Assembly: GCA_937873395.1 (NCBI GenBank)
Contig: CALMYH010000166.1
Coordinates: forward strand, 1 to 33,874
DNA length: 33,874 nucleotides
Reading direction: 5' to 3'
Source: an uncultured Burkholderiales bacterium
GTDB taxonomy: Bacteria > Pseudomonadota > Gammaproteobacteria > Burkholderiales > Burkholderiaceae_C
Shown piece by piece: positions 25,545-33,083 of this stretch. The translations under genes were made by a program, and so were the position numbers. Positions within the stretch are counted from its first letter, which is position 1, and every line of letters begins with the position of its first letter. Below the pieces are notes generated by a model, which saw only the letters and a list, made by a program, of their open reading frames with translations, searched no databases and was not told where the DNA came from.

Positions 25545-26393
25545 ATGCTGGATCGCATCAAGGCCTCCCTGCCCTCGCTGGCCCCCGCCGAACAACGCGT
25601 GGCCCAGCTGGTGCTGGCCGATCCGCGCAGCTTCGCCAGCCAGCCGGTGTCGGAGCTCGCCCGTCGCGCCCATGTGAGCAAGCCCACCGTGGTCCGGTTC
25701 TGCCGCAGCATGGGCTACGACGGCCTGTCGGACTTCAAACTCAAGCTGGCCGGCACGGTCAGTGAAGGGGTGCCGTTCATCCACCGCAGTGTCGATGTCG
25801 ATGACAAAGTGGGCGACGTGCTGGTCAAGGTGATCGACAACACGGTGGCGGCCTTCCTCAAGTACCGCAACGATGCGTCCACCCACTCGATCGAGAAAGC
25901 GGTCGATGCCCTCGTGGCCACCTACGGCAAGCGGGGCCGCATCGAATTCTTCGGCGCCGGGAATTCGGGCATCGTGGCCCAGGACGCCCAGCACAAGTTT
26001 TTCCGCCTGGGCATCAACGCCATTGCCTACAGCGACGGCCACATGCAGGTGATGAGCGCGTCCCTGCTGGGCCCGGGCGACTGCCTGGTCATCGTCTCCA
26101 ACTCGGGCCGGACACGCGACCTGATGGACGCCGCGGACATCGCGCGCAAGCACGGCGCCACGGTCATCACCATCACGGCCAGCGGCTCACCCCTGGCGAC
26201 CGCCGGCCACATCCACCTGGCCGCCGACCACCCGGAAGGCTACGACCGTTACAGCCCGATGACCTCGCGCCTGATGCACCTGATGATCATCGACGTCCTG
26301 GCCACCTGTCTGGCCCTGCGCATCGGCGGCACCCGCCTGCAGCCCTTGCTCAAGGAAATGAAGAACAACCTGCGGAGCAAGCGCTACGCCTAG
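25545..26393 (+). CDS. MurR/RpiR-family transcriptional regulator (HexR-like)
   Basis: 282 residues. An N-terminal HTH_6 domain spans about residues 1-75 (AEQRVAQLVL, then the helix-turn-helix VSELARRAHVSKPTVVRFCRSMGY). A SIS sugar-phosphate isomerase-like domain spans about 125-255 (GRIEFFGAGNSGIVAQDAQHKF, then VIVSNSGRTRDLMDAADIA). Proteins of this type, such as HexR, sense KDPG or related sugar phosphates and control central carbon genes, which fits the divergent tal gene. GGAG sits only one base before the ATG, too close for a normal ribosome binding site, so the transcript may be leaderless or the start atypical. It is convergent with the next gene (15 bp). Confidence 0.92.
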   Translation: MLDRIKASLPSLAPAEQRVAQLVLADPRSFASQPVSELARRAHVSKPTVVRFCRSMGYDGLSDFKLKLAGTVSEGVPFIHRSVDVDDKVGDVLVKVIDNTVAAFLKYRNDASTHSIEKAVDALVATYGKRGRIEFFGAGNSGIVAQDAQHKFFRLGINAIAYSDGHMQVMSASLLGPGDCLVIVSNSGRTRDLMDAADIARKHGATVITITASGSPLATAGHIHLAADHPEGYDRYSPMTSRLMHLMIIDVLATCLALRIGGTRLQPLLKEMKNNLRSKRYA

Positions 26394-26408
26394 AGATTAC
26401 TCGGCGCA

Positions 26409-27044
26409 TCAGGACGCCGGTTTGTGCGACTTCAACTCGGTCAGGGTGCTGTTGTTCAAGCTGGAGTTGCGAAAGTCCTTGTAGTCGGACTTGACCATGC
26501 GACCGATGGCCGGAGCGTACCAGACGGTCTGTGTCAGGCGAAGTGCCCCTTGCCAGCTTACGCCATTGATCCAACCGCTCACCTCAATTCGAAAGGCGTC
26601 AAACTCTCCGCCAGGTGTCGTCACTTTCTCCTGTGCCGCCACCTTGACGTCCAGCACAGAACGGGAGCGCGCACCTGTCAGACTTACCACCTCGTTGCGT
26701 GCCTTCCAAGCATCACCCACCTTCAATGGAAACCGGTAGAACTCGAGCGCTGGCTCGAACTTGGCACCGGAGGTGCCTGACACCAGCGAATTCAGATCAA
26801 GGTTGAATACCCCTTCCAGCTCCGGAGGGTTGCGGTCGGGGCGAACATGCTTCGTCTTGATGAGCCCTTCTTCCACTGAAACGACCGTGACCGTCTCTTC
26901 CGACTGGGTGTTGTCGCCTCGGTTGTTGATGGCATACACCGTAACATCCCCCACTTTGAAAATGGGACGGGTGCTACCATCTGACTGAGCCAGAACCAGC
27001 ATCGGCCAAGCCAGGAACCCAACAAAGAGCTGTCTGAACAACAT
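26409..27044 (-). CDS. Exported protein of unknown function, lower GC than neighbours
   Basis: 211 residues. A signal peptide (MLFRQLFVGFLAWPMLVLAQ) ends near residue 19-20. The mature part is predicted beta-rich: ...FKVGDVTVYAINN..., FYRFPLKVGDAWKARNE, TPGGEFDAFRIEVSGW, VWYAPAIGRMVKSDYKDFR. The last pattern recalls DUF3108-like periplasmic proteins in Burkholderiales, but I cannot confirm the family. A strong AAGGAGG lies before the ATG. G+C is visibly lower (near 50-55 percent by eye) than the surrounding genes, and the upstream gap is AT-rich, which suggests acquisition by transfer. It stands alone between the RpiR gene and the ABC transporter operon, where relatives often have pgi beside tal-rpiR. 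Confidence 0.75.
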   Translation of the reverse strand: MLFRQLFVGFLAWPMLVLAQSDGSTRPIFKVGDVTVYAINNRGDNTQSEETVTVVSVEEGLIKTKHVRPDRNPPELEGVFNLDLNSLVSGTSGAKFEPALEFYRFPLKVGDAWKARNEVVSLTGARSRSVLDVKVAAQEKVTTPGGEFDAFRIEVSGWINGVSWQGALRLTQTVWYAPAIGRMVKSDYKDFRNSSLNNSTLTELKSHKPAS

Positions 27045-27116
27045 GAGGCCCTCCTTTCAGGCACACCAAATAATTACAGCATACGGCAAAGCGCTGCACG
27101 ACTCAAGCAACTGGCC

Positions 27117-28166
27117 TCAGATCCGCCCTTCTTCCACCGCGTGACAGGCGATGCGGATGCCGCCCAGGGTCTGCATGGCCGGGCGCTCGTGGCGGCAGCG
27201 GTCGTTGGCGTGGGGGCAGCGCGGGTTGAAGGCGCAGCCCGTCGGCGGATTCAACGGGTTGGGCACCTCGCCCTGGACCGGGGTGCGCGCCTTGCCGGTG
27301 TCGTGCATCTTGGGGATGGCATCGAGCAGCATGCGCGTGTAGGGATGGCGCGGCGTGTCGAACAGCGTGTGCTTGGGCGCAAGCTCCACCAGCCGCCCCA
27401 GGTACATCACACCGACCTGGTCACTCACGTGGCGCACCACCGCCAGGTTGTGGCTGATGAACAGATAGGTCAGGCCCTGGCGGCGCTGCAGGTCCTTCAT
27501 GATGTTGAGCACCTGCGCCTGCACCGACACGTCCAGCGCCGAGGTCGGCTCGTCACAGACCAGGAACTCGGGGTGCGTGGCCAGGGCGCGCGCGATCGAG
27601 ATGCGCTGGCGCTGACCGCCGGAGAACTGGTGCGGGAACTTGATCCGGTCCTGGGCTGCCAGCCCCACCGAGCTGAGCAGCTCCTCGACCCGCTCGCGCA
27701 GCGCGGCCTTGTCGGACAGGATGCCATGCTCGCGCAGCGGCTCGGCGATGATGTCTTCCACCCGCCAGCGGGGGTTGAGGCTGGCATAGGGGTCCTGGAA
27801 GATCATCTGGATGCGGCGGCGCAGCTGCCGGCCCTGGGGCGTGCGGAAGGCCGCGTGGGCGTCCTGACCGTCGAACTCGAAGCTGCCACGGGTCGGCGGG
27901 TACAGGCCCACCAGCAGACGGGCCACTGTGCTCTTGCCACACCCCGACTCACCGACCAGCGCCAGCGTCTGGCCACGCTGGATGTCGAAGGACACCCCGT
28001 CGACCGCCTTGAGCAGCAGGCGCGGCTGGCGCTCGATGACGCGGTTCAGCCAGGGCGCGGAGACGTCGAAGGTGCGCGCCAGGTCGGTCGCCCGCACCAA
28101 CGGACGCTGAGCCTCTGCCGAGGACGCGGACGAGACGGACGCCATTTCTCTGACGGTATCGGTCAT
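27117..28166 (-). CDS. Oligopeptide/dipeptide ABC transporter ATP-binding protein (OppF/DppF type)
   Basis: 349 residues from the ATG at 28166, which overlaps the stop of the upstream ATPase gene (ATGA). Walker A GESGCGKST, Q-loop MIFQDPYASLNPR, signature FSGGQRQRISIARAL, Walker B LVCDEPTSALDVS and switch His in FISHN. The C-terminal oligopeptide/dipeptide-transporter tail has four cysteines (C311 and C317 in GCAFNPRC, then C324 and C341), a pattern now linked in a mycobacterial OppD to an iron-sulfur cluster. It pairs with the upstream ATPase to drive peptide-type import. A longer reading to 28388 overlaps the neighbour and is rejected. It is the last gene of the operon. Confidence 0.95.
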   Translation of the reverse strand: MTDTVREMASVSSASSAEAQRPLVRATDLARTFDVSAPWLNRVIERQPRLLLKAVDGVSFDIQRGQTLALVGESGCGKSTVARLLVGLYPPTRGSFEFDGQDAHAAFRTPQGRQLRRRIQMIFQDPYASLNPRWRVEDIIAEPLREHGILSDKAALRERVEELLSSVGLAAQDRIKFPHQFSGGQRQRISIARALATHPEFLVCDEPTSALDVSVQAQVLNIMKDLQRRQGLTYLFISHNLAVVRHVSDQVGVMYLGRLVELAPKHTLFDTPRHPYTRMLLDAIPKMHDTGKARTPVQGEVPNPLNPPTGCAFNPRCPHANDRCRHERPAMQTLGGIRIACHAVEEGRI

Positions 28167-29152
28167 GCGGCCTCCCCGATGGTCTGGATGCTGGAGGCGT
28201 CGTGCAGCCAGCAGGCCGCGCGGGTGGCACCGGCCGGCATGAGGTCGGGGCGCTGCTCGTGGCAGCGCTCGAAACTGCGGTCGCAACGCGGATTGAACGC
28301 ACAACCGCGCGGAATGGCGTTGAGCCGAGGCATCGCGCCGTCGATCTGGTGCAGGCGCTCGCGGTCGGCCTCCATGTCCGGAATGCAACCCATCAGGCCG
28401 CGGGTGTAGGGGTGGGCCGGGTGGTTGATCACCTCGTGCACCGGCCCGATTTCGGCCACTCGGCCGGCGTACATCACGGCCACACGGTCACAGGTTTCGG
28501 CAATCACGCCCATGTCGTGGGTGATCAGCATGACCGCCGCGCCGCGCTCGCGGCAGATGGTCTTGAGCAGGGTGATGATCTGGGCCTGGATGGACACGTC
28601 CAGCGCGGTCGTGGGTTCGTCGGCCACGATCAGCTGCGGCTCGGCCGCCAGGGCCAGGGCTATCACGACGCGCTGGCGCATGCCACCGGAGAACTGGTGC
28701 GGGTAGTGGTCGATGCGCTGTTCGGCCGCCGGAATGCCGGTGTCCTTGAGCAGCTTGATGGCGCGCTGGCGCGCTTCGGCCTGGCTGACCGGCAAGTGGG
28801 TGGTGATGGTCTCGATGAGCTGGCGCCCGACGGAATAGAGCGGATTCAGCGAGGTCAGCGGATCCTGGAAAATGGCACCGATCCTGCGCCCGCGGATCTT
28901 GCGCATCGCGTCGTGGCGCAGGTTGTCGATGCGTTCGCCCTCCAGGCGGATTTCGCCACCCGCGATGCGCCCGGGCGGCTCCAGCAGGCCGATGATGGAG
29001 GCGCCGGTCAGCGACTTGCCGGCGCCCGATTCGCCCACCACGCCCAGGATCTCACCGGGGGCGATGTCGAAGGACACATCGTCGAGGGCGCGCAAGGTGC
29101 CGCGCCGGGTCGGGAACTCGACGACCAGATTCTTGACTTGGAGCAGGCTCAT
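28163..29152 (-). CDS. Oligopeptide/dipeptide ABC transporter ATP-binding protein (OppD/DppD type)
   Basis: 329 residues. Walker [11 protein letters not shown]-loop [16 protein letters not shown], signature [15 protein letters not shown], Walker [15 protein letters not shown] and switch His in LITHDMGV. Like its partner it ends in the oligopeptide-transporter C-terminal domain with four cysteines (C284, C290, C297, C314). The start lies 4 bp after the upstream permease stop, and the stop overlaps the OppF-type start. With the two permeases and the binding protein it forms a complete peptide-type importer; the exact substrate is unknown. Confidence 0.95.
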   Translation of the reverse strand: MSLLQVKNLVVEFPTRRGTLRALDDVSFDIAPGEILGVVGESGAGKSLTGASIIGLLEPPGRIAGGEIRLEGERIDNLRHDAMRKIRGRRIGAIFQDPLTSLNPLYSVGRQLIETITTHLPVSQAEARQRAIKLLKDTGIPAAEQRIDHYPHQFSGGMRQRVVIALALAAEPQLIVADEPTTALDVSIQAQIITLLKTICRERGAAVMLITHDMGVIAETCDRVAVMYAGRVAEIGPVHEVINHPAHPYTRGLMGCIPDMEADRERLHQIDGAMPRLNAIPRGCAFNPRCDRSFERCHEQRPDLMPAGATRAACWLHDASSIQTIGEAA

Positions 29153-29156
29153 GGTC

Positions 29157-30068
29157 TTACTGAAGCCTCGGATTGAGCGCGTCGCGCAGCCAGTCGCCCA
29201 GCAGGTTCACCGACAGCGCGATCAGCACCAGCATGGCACCCGGGAAGATGGTGATCCACCATTCGCCCGAGAACAGGTAGTCGTTGCCCACGCGGATGAG
29301 CGTGCCCAGCGAAGGTGAGGTCGGCGGGGCACCGACGCCGAGGAAGGACAGGGTGGCCTCGGTGATGATGGCGGTGGCCACCTGGATGGTGGCCAGCACC
29401 AGCACCGGCCCCATGACGTTGGGCAACACGTGGCGGTGCATGATGCGCAGCGGGGCCACGCCGGTGACGCGCGCCGCCTGCACGTACTCCTTGCTGCGCT
29501 CGACCAGGGTCGAGCCGCGCACGGTGCGCGCGTACTGCACCCAGCCGGTCAGCGAAATGGAGATGATCAGCACGCCGAAGGCCAGGGTCTCGTGGGCGTT
29601 GGGGAACATGGCCCGTCCGACACCCGCGATCAGCAGGGCCACCAGGATGGCCGGGAAGGACAGCATCACGTCGCACAGGCGCATCAGGACGGCATCGATC
29701 CAGCCGCCCAGAAAGCCCGCCAGCAGACCAAACAGAACACCCACCACCACCGACAGGACCACCGACGCGAAGCCGACCGCCAGCGAGATGCGGGCGCCGT
29801 ACATCAGGGCCGACAGGATGTCTCGCCCCTGGTCGTCGGTGCCCAGCAGGAACTCCCGGCTGCCTTCGGCCTGCCAGGCCGGCGGCAGGCGCGCGTTCGA
29901 CAGCTCCAGCGTGGCCAGGTCGAACGGGTTGTGCGGTGCGACCCAGGGCGCAAACACCGCGCAGAAGATGCAGACAAAGGCAATCAGCGCCGCCACGATG
30001 GCGGTCGGTGAATGCAGGAAGCTGTGACCGACATCGCTGTCGGCCCAGCGTCGAACAGAGGCTATCAA
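29157..30068 (-). CDS. ABC transporter permease (OppC/DppC type)
   Basis: 303 residues with about six transmembrane segments. The first is at 23-45 (AIVAALIAFVCIFCAVFAPWV), followed by the OppC-specific extracytoplasmic stretch (NPFDLATLELSNARLPP...FLLGTDDQGRDILS). The EAA loop that contacts the ATPases is EYVQAARVTGVAPLRIMHRHVLPN. The last segments end at NLLGDWLRDALNPRL. The only start codon before the first membrane segment is TTG at 30068, with a weak ribosome binding site; a CTG further upstream is possible. The 155-bp gap after the binding-protein gene contains stem-loops that could lower expression of the membrane subunits. Confidence 0.93.
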   Translation of the reverse strand: MIASVRRWADSDVGHSFLHSPTAIVAALIAFVCIFCAVFAPWVAPHNPFDLATLELSNARLPPAWQAEGSREFLLGTDDQGRDILSALMYGARISLAVGFASVVLSVVVGVLFGLLAGFLGGWIDAVLMRLCDVMLSFPAILVALLIAGVGRAMFPNAHETLAFGVLIISISLTGWVQYARTVRGSTLVERSKEYVQAARVTGVAPLRIMHRHVLPNVMGPVLVLATIQVATAIITEATLSFLGVGAPPTSPSLGTLIRVGNDYLFSGEWWITIFPGAMLVLIALSVNLLGDWLRDALNPRLQ

Positions 30069-30082
30069 GTGAAAGGTCTCGC

Positions 30083-30204
30083 TGAAGGTGGGCGCCAGCC
30101 AGCTGGCGGATCAGAGGGCAAACCGGCCCGGCAACGGCAGCGCCGCGTGATGCGACGCCACCGGTGCCGGCCGCTGCGGACGGTGCCCGGCATGGGCACA
30201 CCCG
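30083..30204 (-). promoter_or_regulatory. Stem-loops between the binding-protein and OppC-type genes
   Basis: At least two perfect stems lie in this 155-bp gap: GTGCCC/GGGCAC (30183-30188 with 30194-30199) and CGCCAG/CTGGCG (30093-30098 with 30103-30108). No T-run follows either. In transporter operons such structures after the binding-protein gene often protect its mRNA and reduce downstream expression; that is inferred here. The feature bounds are approximate. Confidence 0.4.
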
Positions 30205-30223
30205 CTGGCCGCGCGGCAAAACT

Positions 30224-31801
30224 TCACTTCACGCTCAGGTAGCGGAAGGGCATGAAGTTGTCGGCCCGCTGCTTGAGCGTCACGTTGCCGGCGACACCCC
30301 AGGCCAGGGCCTGCTGGTGCAGCGGCAGGTGGCCGATGTCGTCGGCGTGGATCTTGAAGGCCTCGGAAATCATGGCCTGGCGCTTGGCCGGGTCGGTCTC
30401 CGACTGGATCTTGACGGTCAGCTCGTCCAGCTTGGGGTTGCAGTAGGAACCCAGGTTGAACTGGCCCGCGCCCTTGTCGTCGACACAACGCATGAGGGCG
30501 TTGAGCGGGTTGTGCGAGTCGTAGGTGCCGGGGGTCCAGCCCAGCAGGTAGAAGCTGGTGTCGCGGCGCAGGATCTTCGGGAAGTAGGTGCCCTTGGTCT
30601 CGGCCTGCAGGTTGACCCTGACGCCGATGCGGGCCAGGTTGGCGGTGACGGCCTGGCAGATCGCGCCGTCGTTGACGTAGCGGTCGTTCGGGCAGTTCAT
30701 GGTCACCTCGAAGCCGTTCGGGTAGCCGGCATCGGCCAGCAGCCTGCGGGCGGCCTCGGGGTCATAGGGGAGGCGGGTGTTGAGCTTGGGGTCAAAGCCG
30801 TTGATGCCGGGACCGACCATCAGGGCGGTCGGGTTCGAGGCGCCGCGCATCACGGTGCGCTGGATGCCGTTGATGTCGATGGCCTGATAGAAGGCCTGGC
30901 GCACGCGCTTGTCCTTGAACGGGTTCTTGCCTTTGACGTTGGAGTACAGCAGCTCGTCGCGCTTCTGGTCCATGCCCAGGAAGATGGTGCGCAACTCGGG
31001 CGCCTGCAGCACTTTCATCCGGCCGCTGGCGTTGATGCGGGTCACGTCCTGCAGCGGCACCGGCTCGATGACGTCGACCTGACCGGACAGCAGCGCGGCC
31101 ACGCGGGTGGCGTCGTTGCCAATGGGGGTGAATTCCACGTTCACCGCATTGCCTTCGATCTTGCCCCAGTAGTTGCCGTTGCGCACGAACGTGGTCCTGA
31201 CGTTGGGCTGGCGCTCGCGCAGGCGGAACGGGCCGGTGCCGTTGGCCCGGAAGGACGCCGCGTTCTCGACCCCGCGGCGACGGTCCACCGGGCGGGTGGC
31301 CTGGTTTTCCTCGGCCCACTGCTTGCTCATGATGTACACCAGCGAGATGACATCGGGCAGGATGGGGAACGGCGCCTTGGTCTCGATCTCGATCGTGTGG
31401 CTGTCGATCTTGCGCACCGCCTGAATGTCGTTGGTGTAGCTCTTCATGTCGGAGCCGTCCCCGGCCGCCCGCTCGAACGAAAACAGCACGTCGTCGGCGG
31501 TGAAGGGCTTGCCGTCATGGAAGGTCACGCCCTTGCGCAGTTCGAAACGCCAGACGGTGGGTGACGTCTGCCGCCAGCGGGTGGCCAGACCGGGGACCAG
31601 CTGCAGGTCAGCGTTGCGGTCCACCAGGGGCTCGTAGACGTTGCCGGTCACGCTCAGCTGAAGCGACTCGTTGAGCGAGTGCGGATCCATGGACAGGGCA
31701 TCGCCCTGGTTGCCGATGCGTACGGTCTGCGCCGAAACCGTGGCTGCCGTGGCCAGGGCAGCGGTCACCAGTGCGCTGGCCAGTGTCTTCTTGAAGTTCA
31801 T
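30224..31801 (-). CDS. Periplasmic substrate-binding protein, family 5 (OppA/DppA type)
   Basis: 525 residues. A signal peptide MNFKKTLASALVTAALATAA... is cleaved near residue 24 (VSA-Q). Family 5 landmarks are GDALSMDPHSLNES, YEPLVDRNADLQLVPGLATRW, LRKGVTFHDGKPFTADDVLFSFER, FKDKRVRQAFYQAIDINGI and RRLLADAGYPNGFEVTM. A good AGGAG precedes the ATG. This is the part that gives the transporter its specificity; family 5 members bind peptides, nickel, opines or glutathione, and sequence alone does not decide. It stands between an M20 amidohydrolase and the OppC-type permease, which suggests an N-acyl amino acid or small peptide as ligand. Confidence 0.94.
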   Translation of the reverse strand: MNFKKTLASALVTAALATAATVSAQTVRIGNQGDALSMDPHSLNESLQLSVTGNVYEPLVDRNADLQLVPGLATRWRQTSPTVWRFELRKGVTFHDGKPFTADDVLFSFERAAGDGSDMKSYTNDIQAVRKIDSHTIEIETKAPFPILPDVISLVYIMSKQWAEENQATRPVDRRRGVENAASFRANGTGPFRLRERQPNVRTTFVRNGNYWGKIEGNAVNVEFTPIGNDATRVAALLSGQVDVIEPVPLQDVTRINASGRMKVLQAPELRTIFLGMDQKRDELLYSNVKGKNPFKDKRVRQAFYQAIDINGIQRTVMRGASNPTALMVGPGINGFDPKLNTRLPYDPEAARRLLADAGYPNGFEVTMNCPNDRYVNDGAICQAVTANLARIGVRVNLQAETKGTYFPKILRRDTSFYLLGWTPGTYDSHNPLNALMRCVDDKGAGQFNLGSYCNPKLDELTVKIQSETDPAKRQAMISEAFKIHADDIGHLPLHQQALAWGVAGNVTLKQRADNFMPFRYLSVK

Positions 31802-31849
31802 GGAGTTGCTCCTGCGTGGGTGGGTGGCGGGTGATGGATTCAGACCGGA

Positions 31850-33067
31850 TCAGGCAGCGGCCGGCAGGGCAAGCCCCTGCTCGATCAGGCTGGCGTGGAG
31901 CGCAGCCCCCAGGGGCAGCACGTCGTCGTTGAAATCGTAGCGGGTGTTGTGCAGCATGCAGCTGCCTTCTCCGCCTTGCCCCAGGCGCAGGTAGGCGCCG
32001 GGCTTGACCTGCAACATGAAGGAAAAGTCCTCGGCACCCATGCTGGGTTCCATGTCGCGCTCGACGTGGTCCTCGCCCAGCAGGGACTCGGCCACGTCGG
32101 CGGCAAAGTTCGCTTCGCGGGCGGTGTTGACGGTGGCGGGGTAGATGCGCTCGTAGTTCAGGTGCACCGAGGCGCCCAGCCCCAGGGCCACGCCCGAGCA
32201 GACTTCGTGCAGGCGCCGCTCGACCATGTCCTGCACATCGGGGCTGAAGCTGCGCACCGTGCCCACCAGCGTGGCCTTGCCCGGCACCACGCTGAAAGCC
32301 GCCATGTCGCCGGCGTGCATGGCGCACAGGCTGATGACGGCGCTGTCGATGGCCCGAACGTTGCGCGAGACGATGCTCTGCACCGCGGTGATGATGTGCC
32401 CGGCCACCAGCACCGGATCGACCGTGAGATACGGATGCGCGCCGTGGCCGCCCTTGCCGGTGATCTCGATGGTGATGCGGTCCGCCGCCGCCATCATCGG
32501 GCCGGGGTTGACCCCCACCGTGCCCGGGCGCATCTGCGGCCAGTTGTGCATGGCATAGACCGACTGCACCGGGAACCGGTCGAACAGGCCGTCCTCGATC
32601 ATCGCCTTGGCACCGGCGAAACCTTCTTCGCCGGGCTGGAAGATGAGCACCGCCGAACCGTCGAACTGGCGCGTCTCGGCCAGGTAGCGGGCGGCTCCCA
32701 CCAGCATGGCGGTGTGGCCGTCGTGGCCGCAGCCGTGCATCATGCCGGGGCGGGTCGAGCGCCAGGCGAAGTCGTTCTGCTCGGTGATGGGCAGCGCGTC
32801 CATGTCGGCGCGCAGGCCGACCATGCGCCCGCTGTCGCGACGCACGCCGTGGATGACGCCCACCACGCCGGTGCGGCCGATGCCGGTGTGGATTTCGTCC
32901 ACCCCGCAGACCTTGAGCGCCTCGACCACGCGCTGGGACGTGTAGTGTTCCTCGAAGCCGATCTCCGGGTGCGCGTGCAGGTCACGGCGGAAGGCCGTGA
33001 GCTCCGGGTGCATGGCCGCGATGTGGGCGAAGGCGCGGCCGTGGGCCTTGATGCGGGGGGCAAGCAT
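31850..33067 (-). CDS. M20-family metal-dependent amidohydrolase (hippurate hydrolase/aminoacylase type)
   Basis: 405 residues, no signal peptide, so cytoplasmic. M20 features: LRADMDALP with the MHGCGHDGHTAM metal site, the catalytic Glu pair in PGEEGFAG, the dimerisation-domain motif GKGGHGAHPYLTVDP, and the second metal region GAEDFSFML with a final His in CMLHNTRYDFND. Enzymes of this type remove acyl groups from N-acyl amino acids such as hippurate, or cleave indole-amino acid conjugates and N-acetyl-diaminopimelate. It is placed inside the transporter operon, 16 bp after the OppB-type gene and 48 bp before the binding-protein gene. The simplest reading is that the importer's cargo is cleaved here. 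Confidence 0.93.
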   Translation of the reverse strand: MLAPRIKAHGRAFAHIAAMHPELTAFRRDLHAHPEIGFEEHYTSQRVVEALKVCGVDEIHTGIGRTGVVGVIHGVRRDSGRMVGLRADMDALPITEQNDFAWRSTRPGMMHGCGHDGHTAMLVGAARYLAETRQFDGSAVLIFQPGEEGFAGAKAMIEDGLFDRFPVQSVYAMHNWPQMRPGTVGVNPGPMMAAADRITIEITGKGGHGAHPYLTVDPVLVAGHIITAVQSIVSRNVRAIDSAVISLCAMHAGDMAAFSVVPGKATLVGTVRSFSPDVQDMVERRLHEVCSGVALGLGASVHLNYERIYPATVNTAREANFAADVAESLLGEDHVERDMEPSMGAEDFSFMLQVKPGAYLRLGQGGEGSCMLHNTRYDFNDDVLPLGAALHASLIEQGLALPAAA

Positions 33068-33083
33068 GTCGGGCAGCCTCGGT

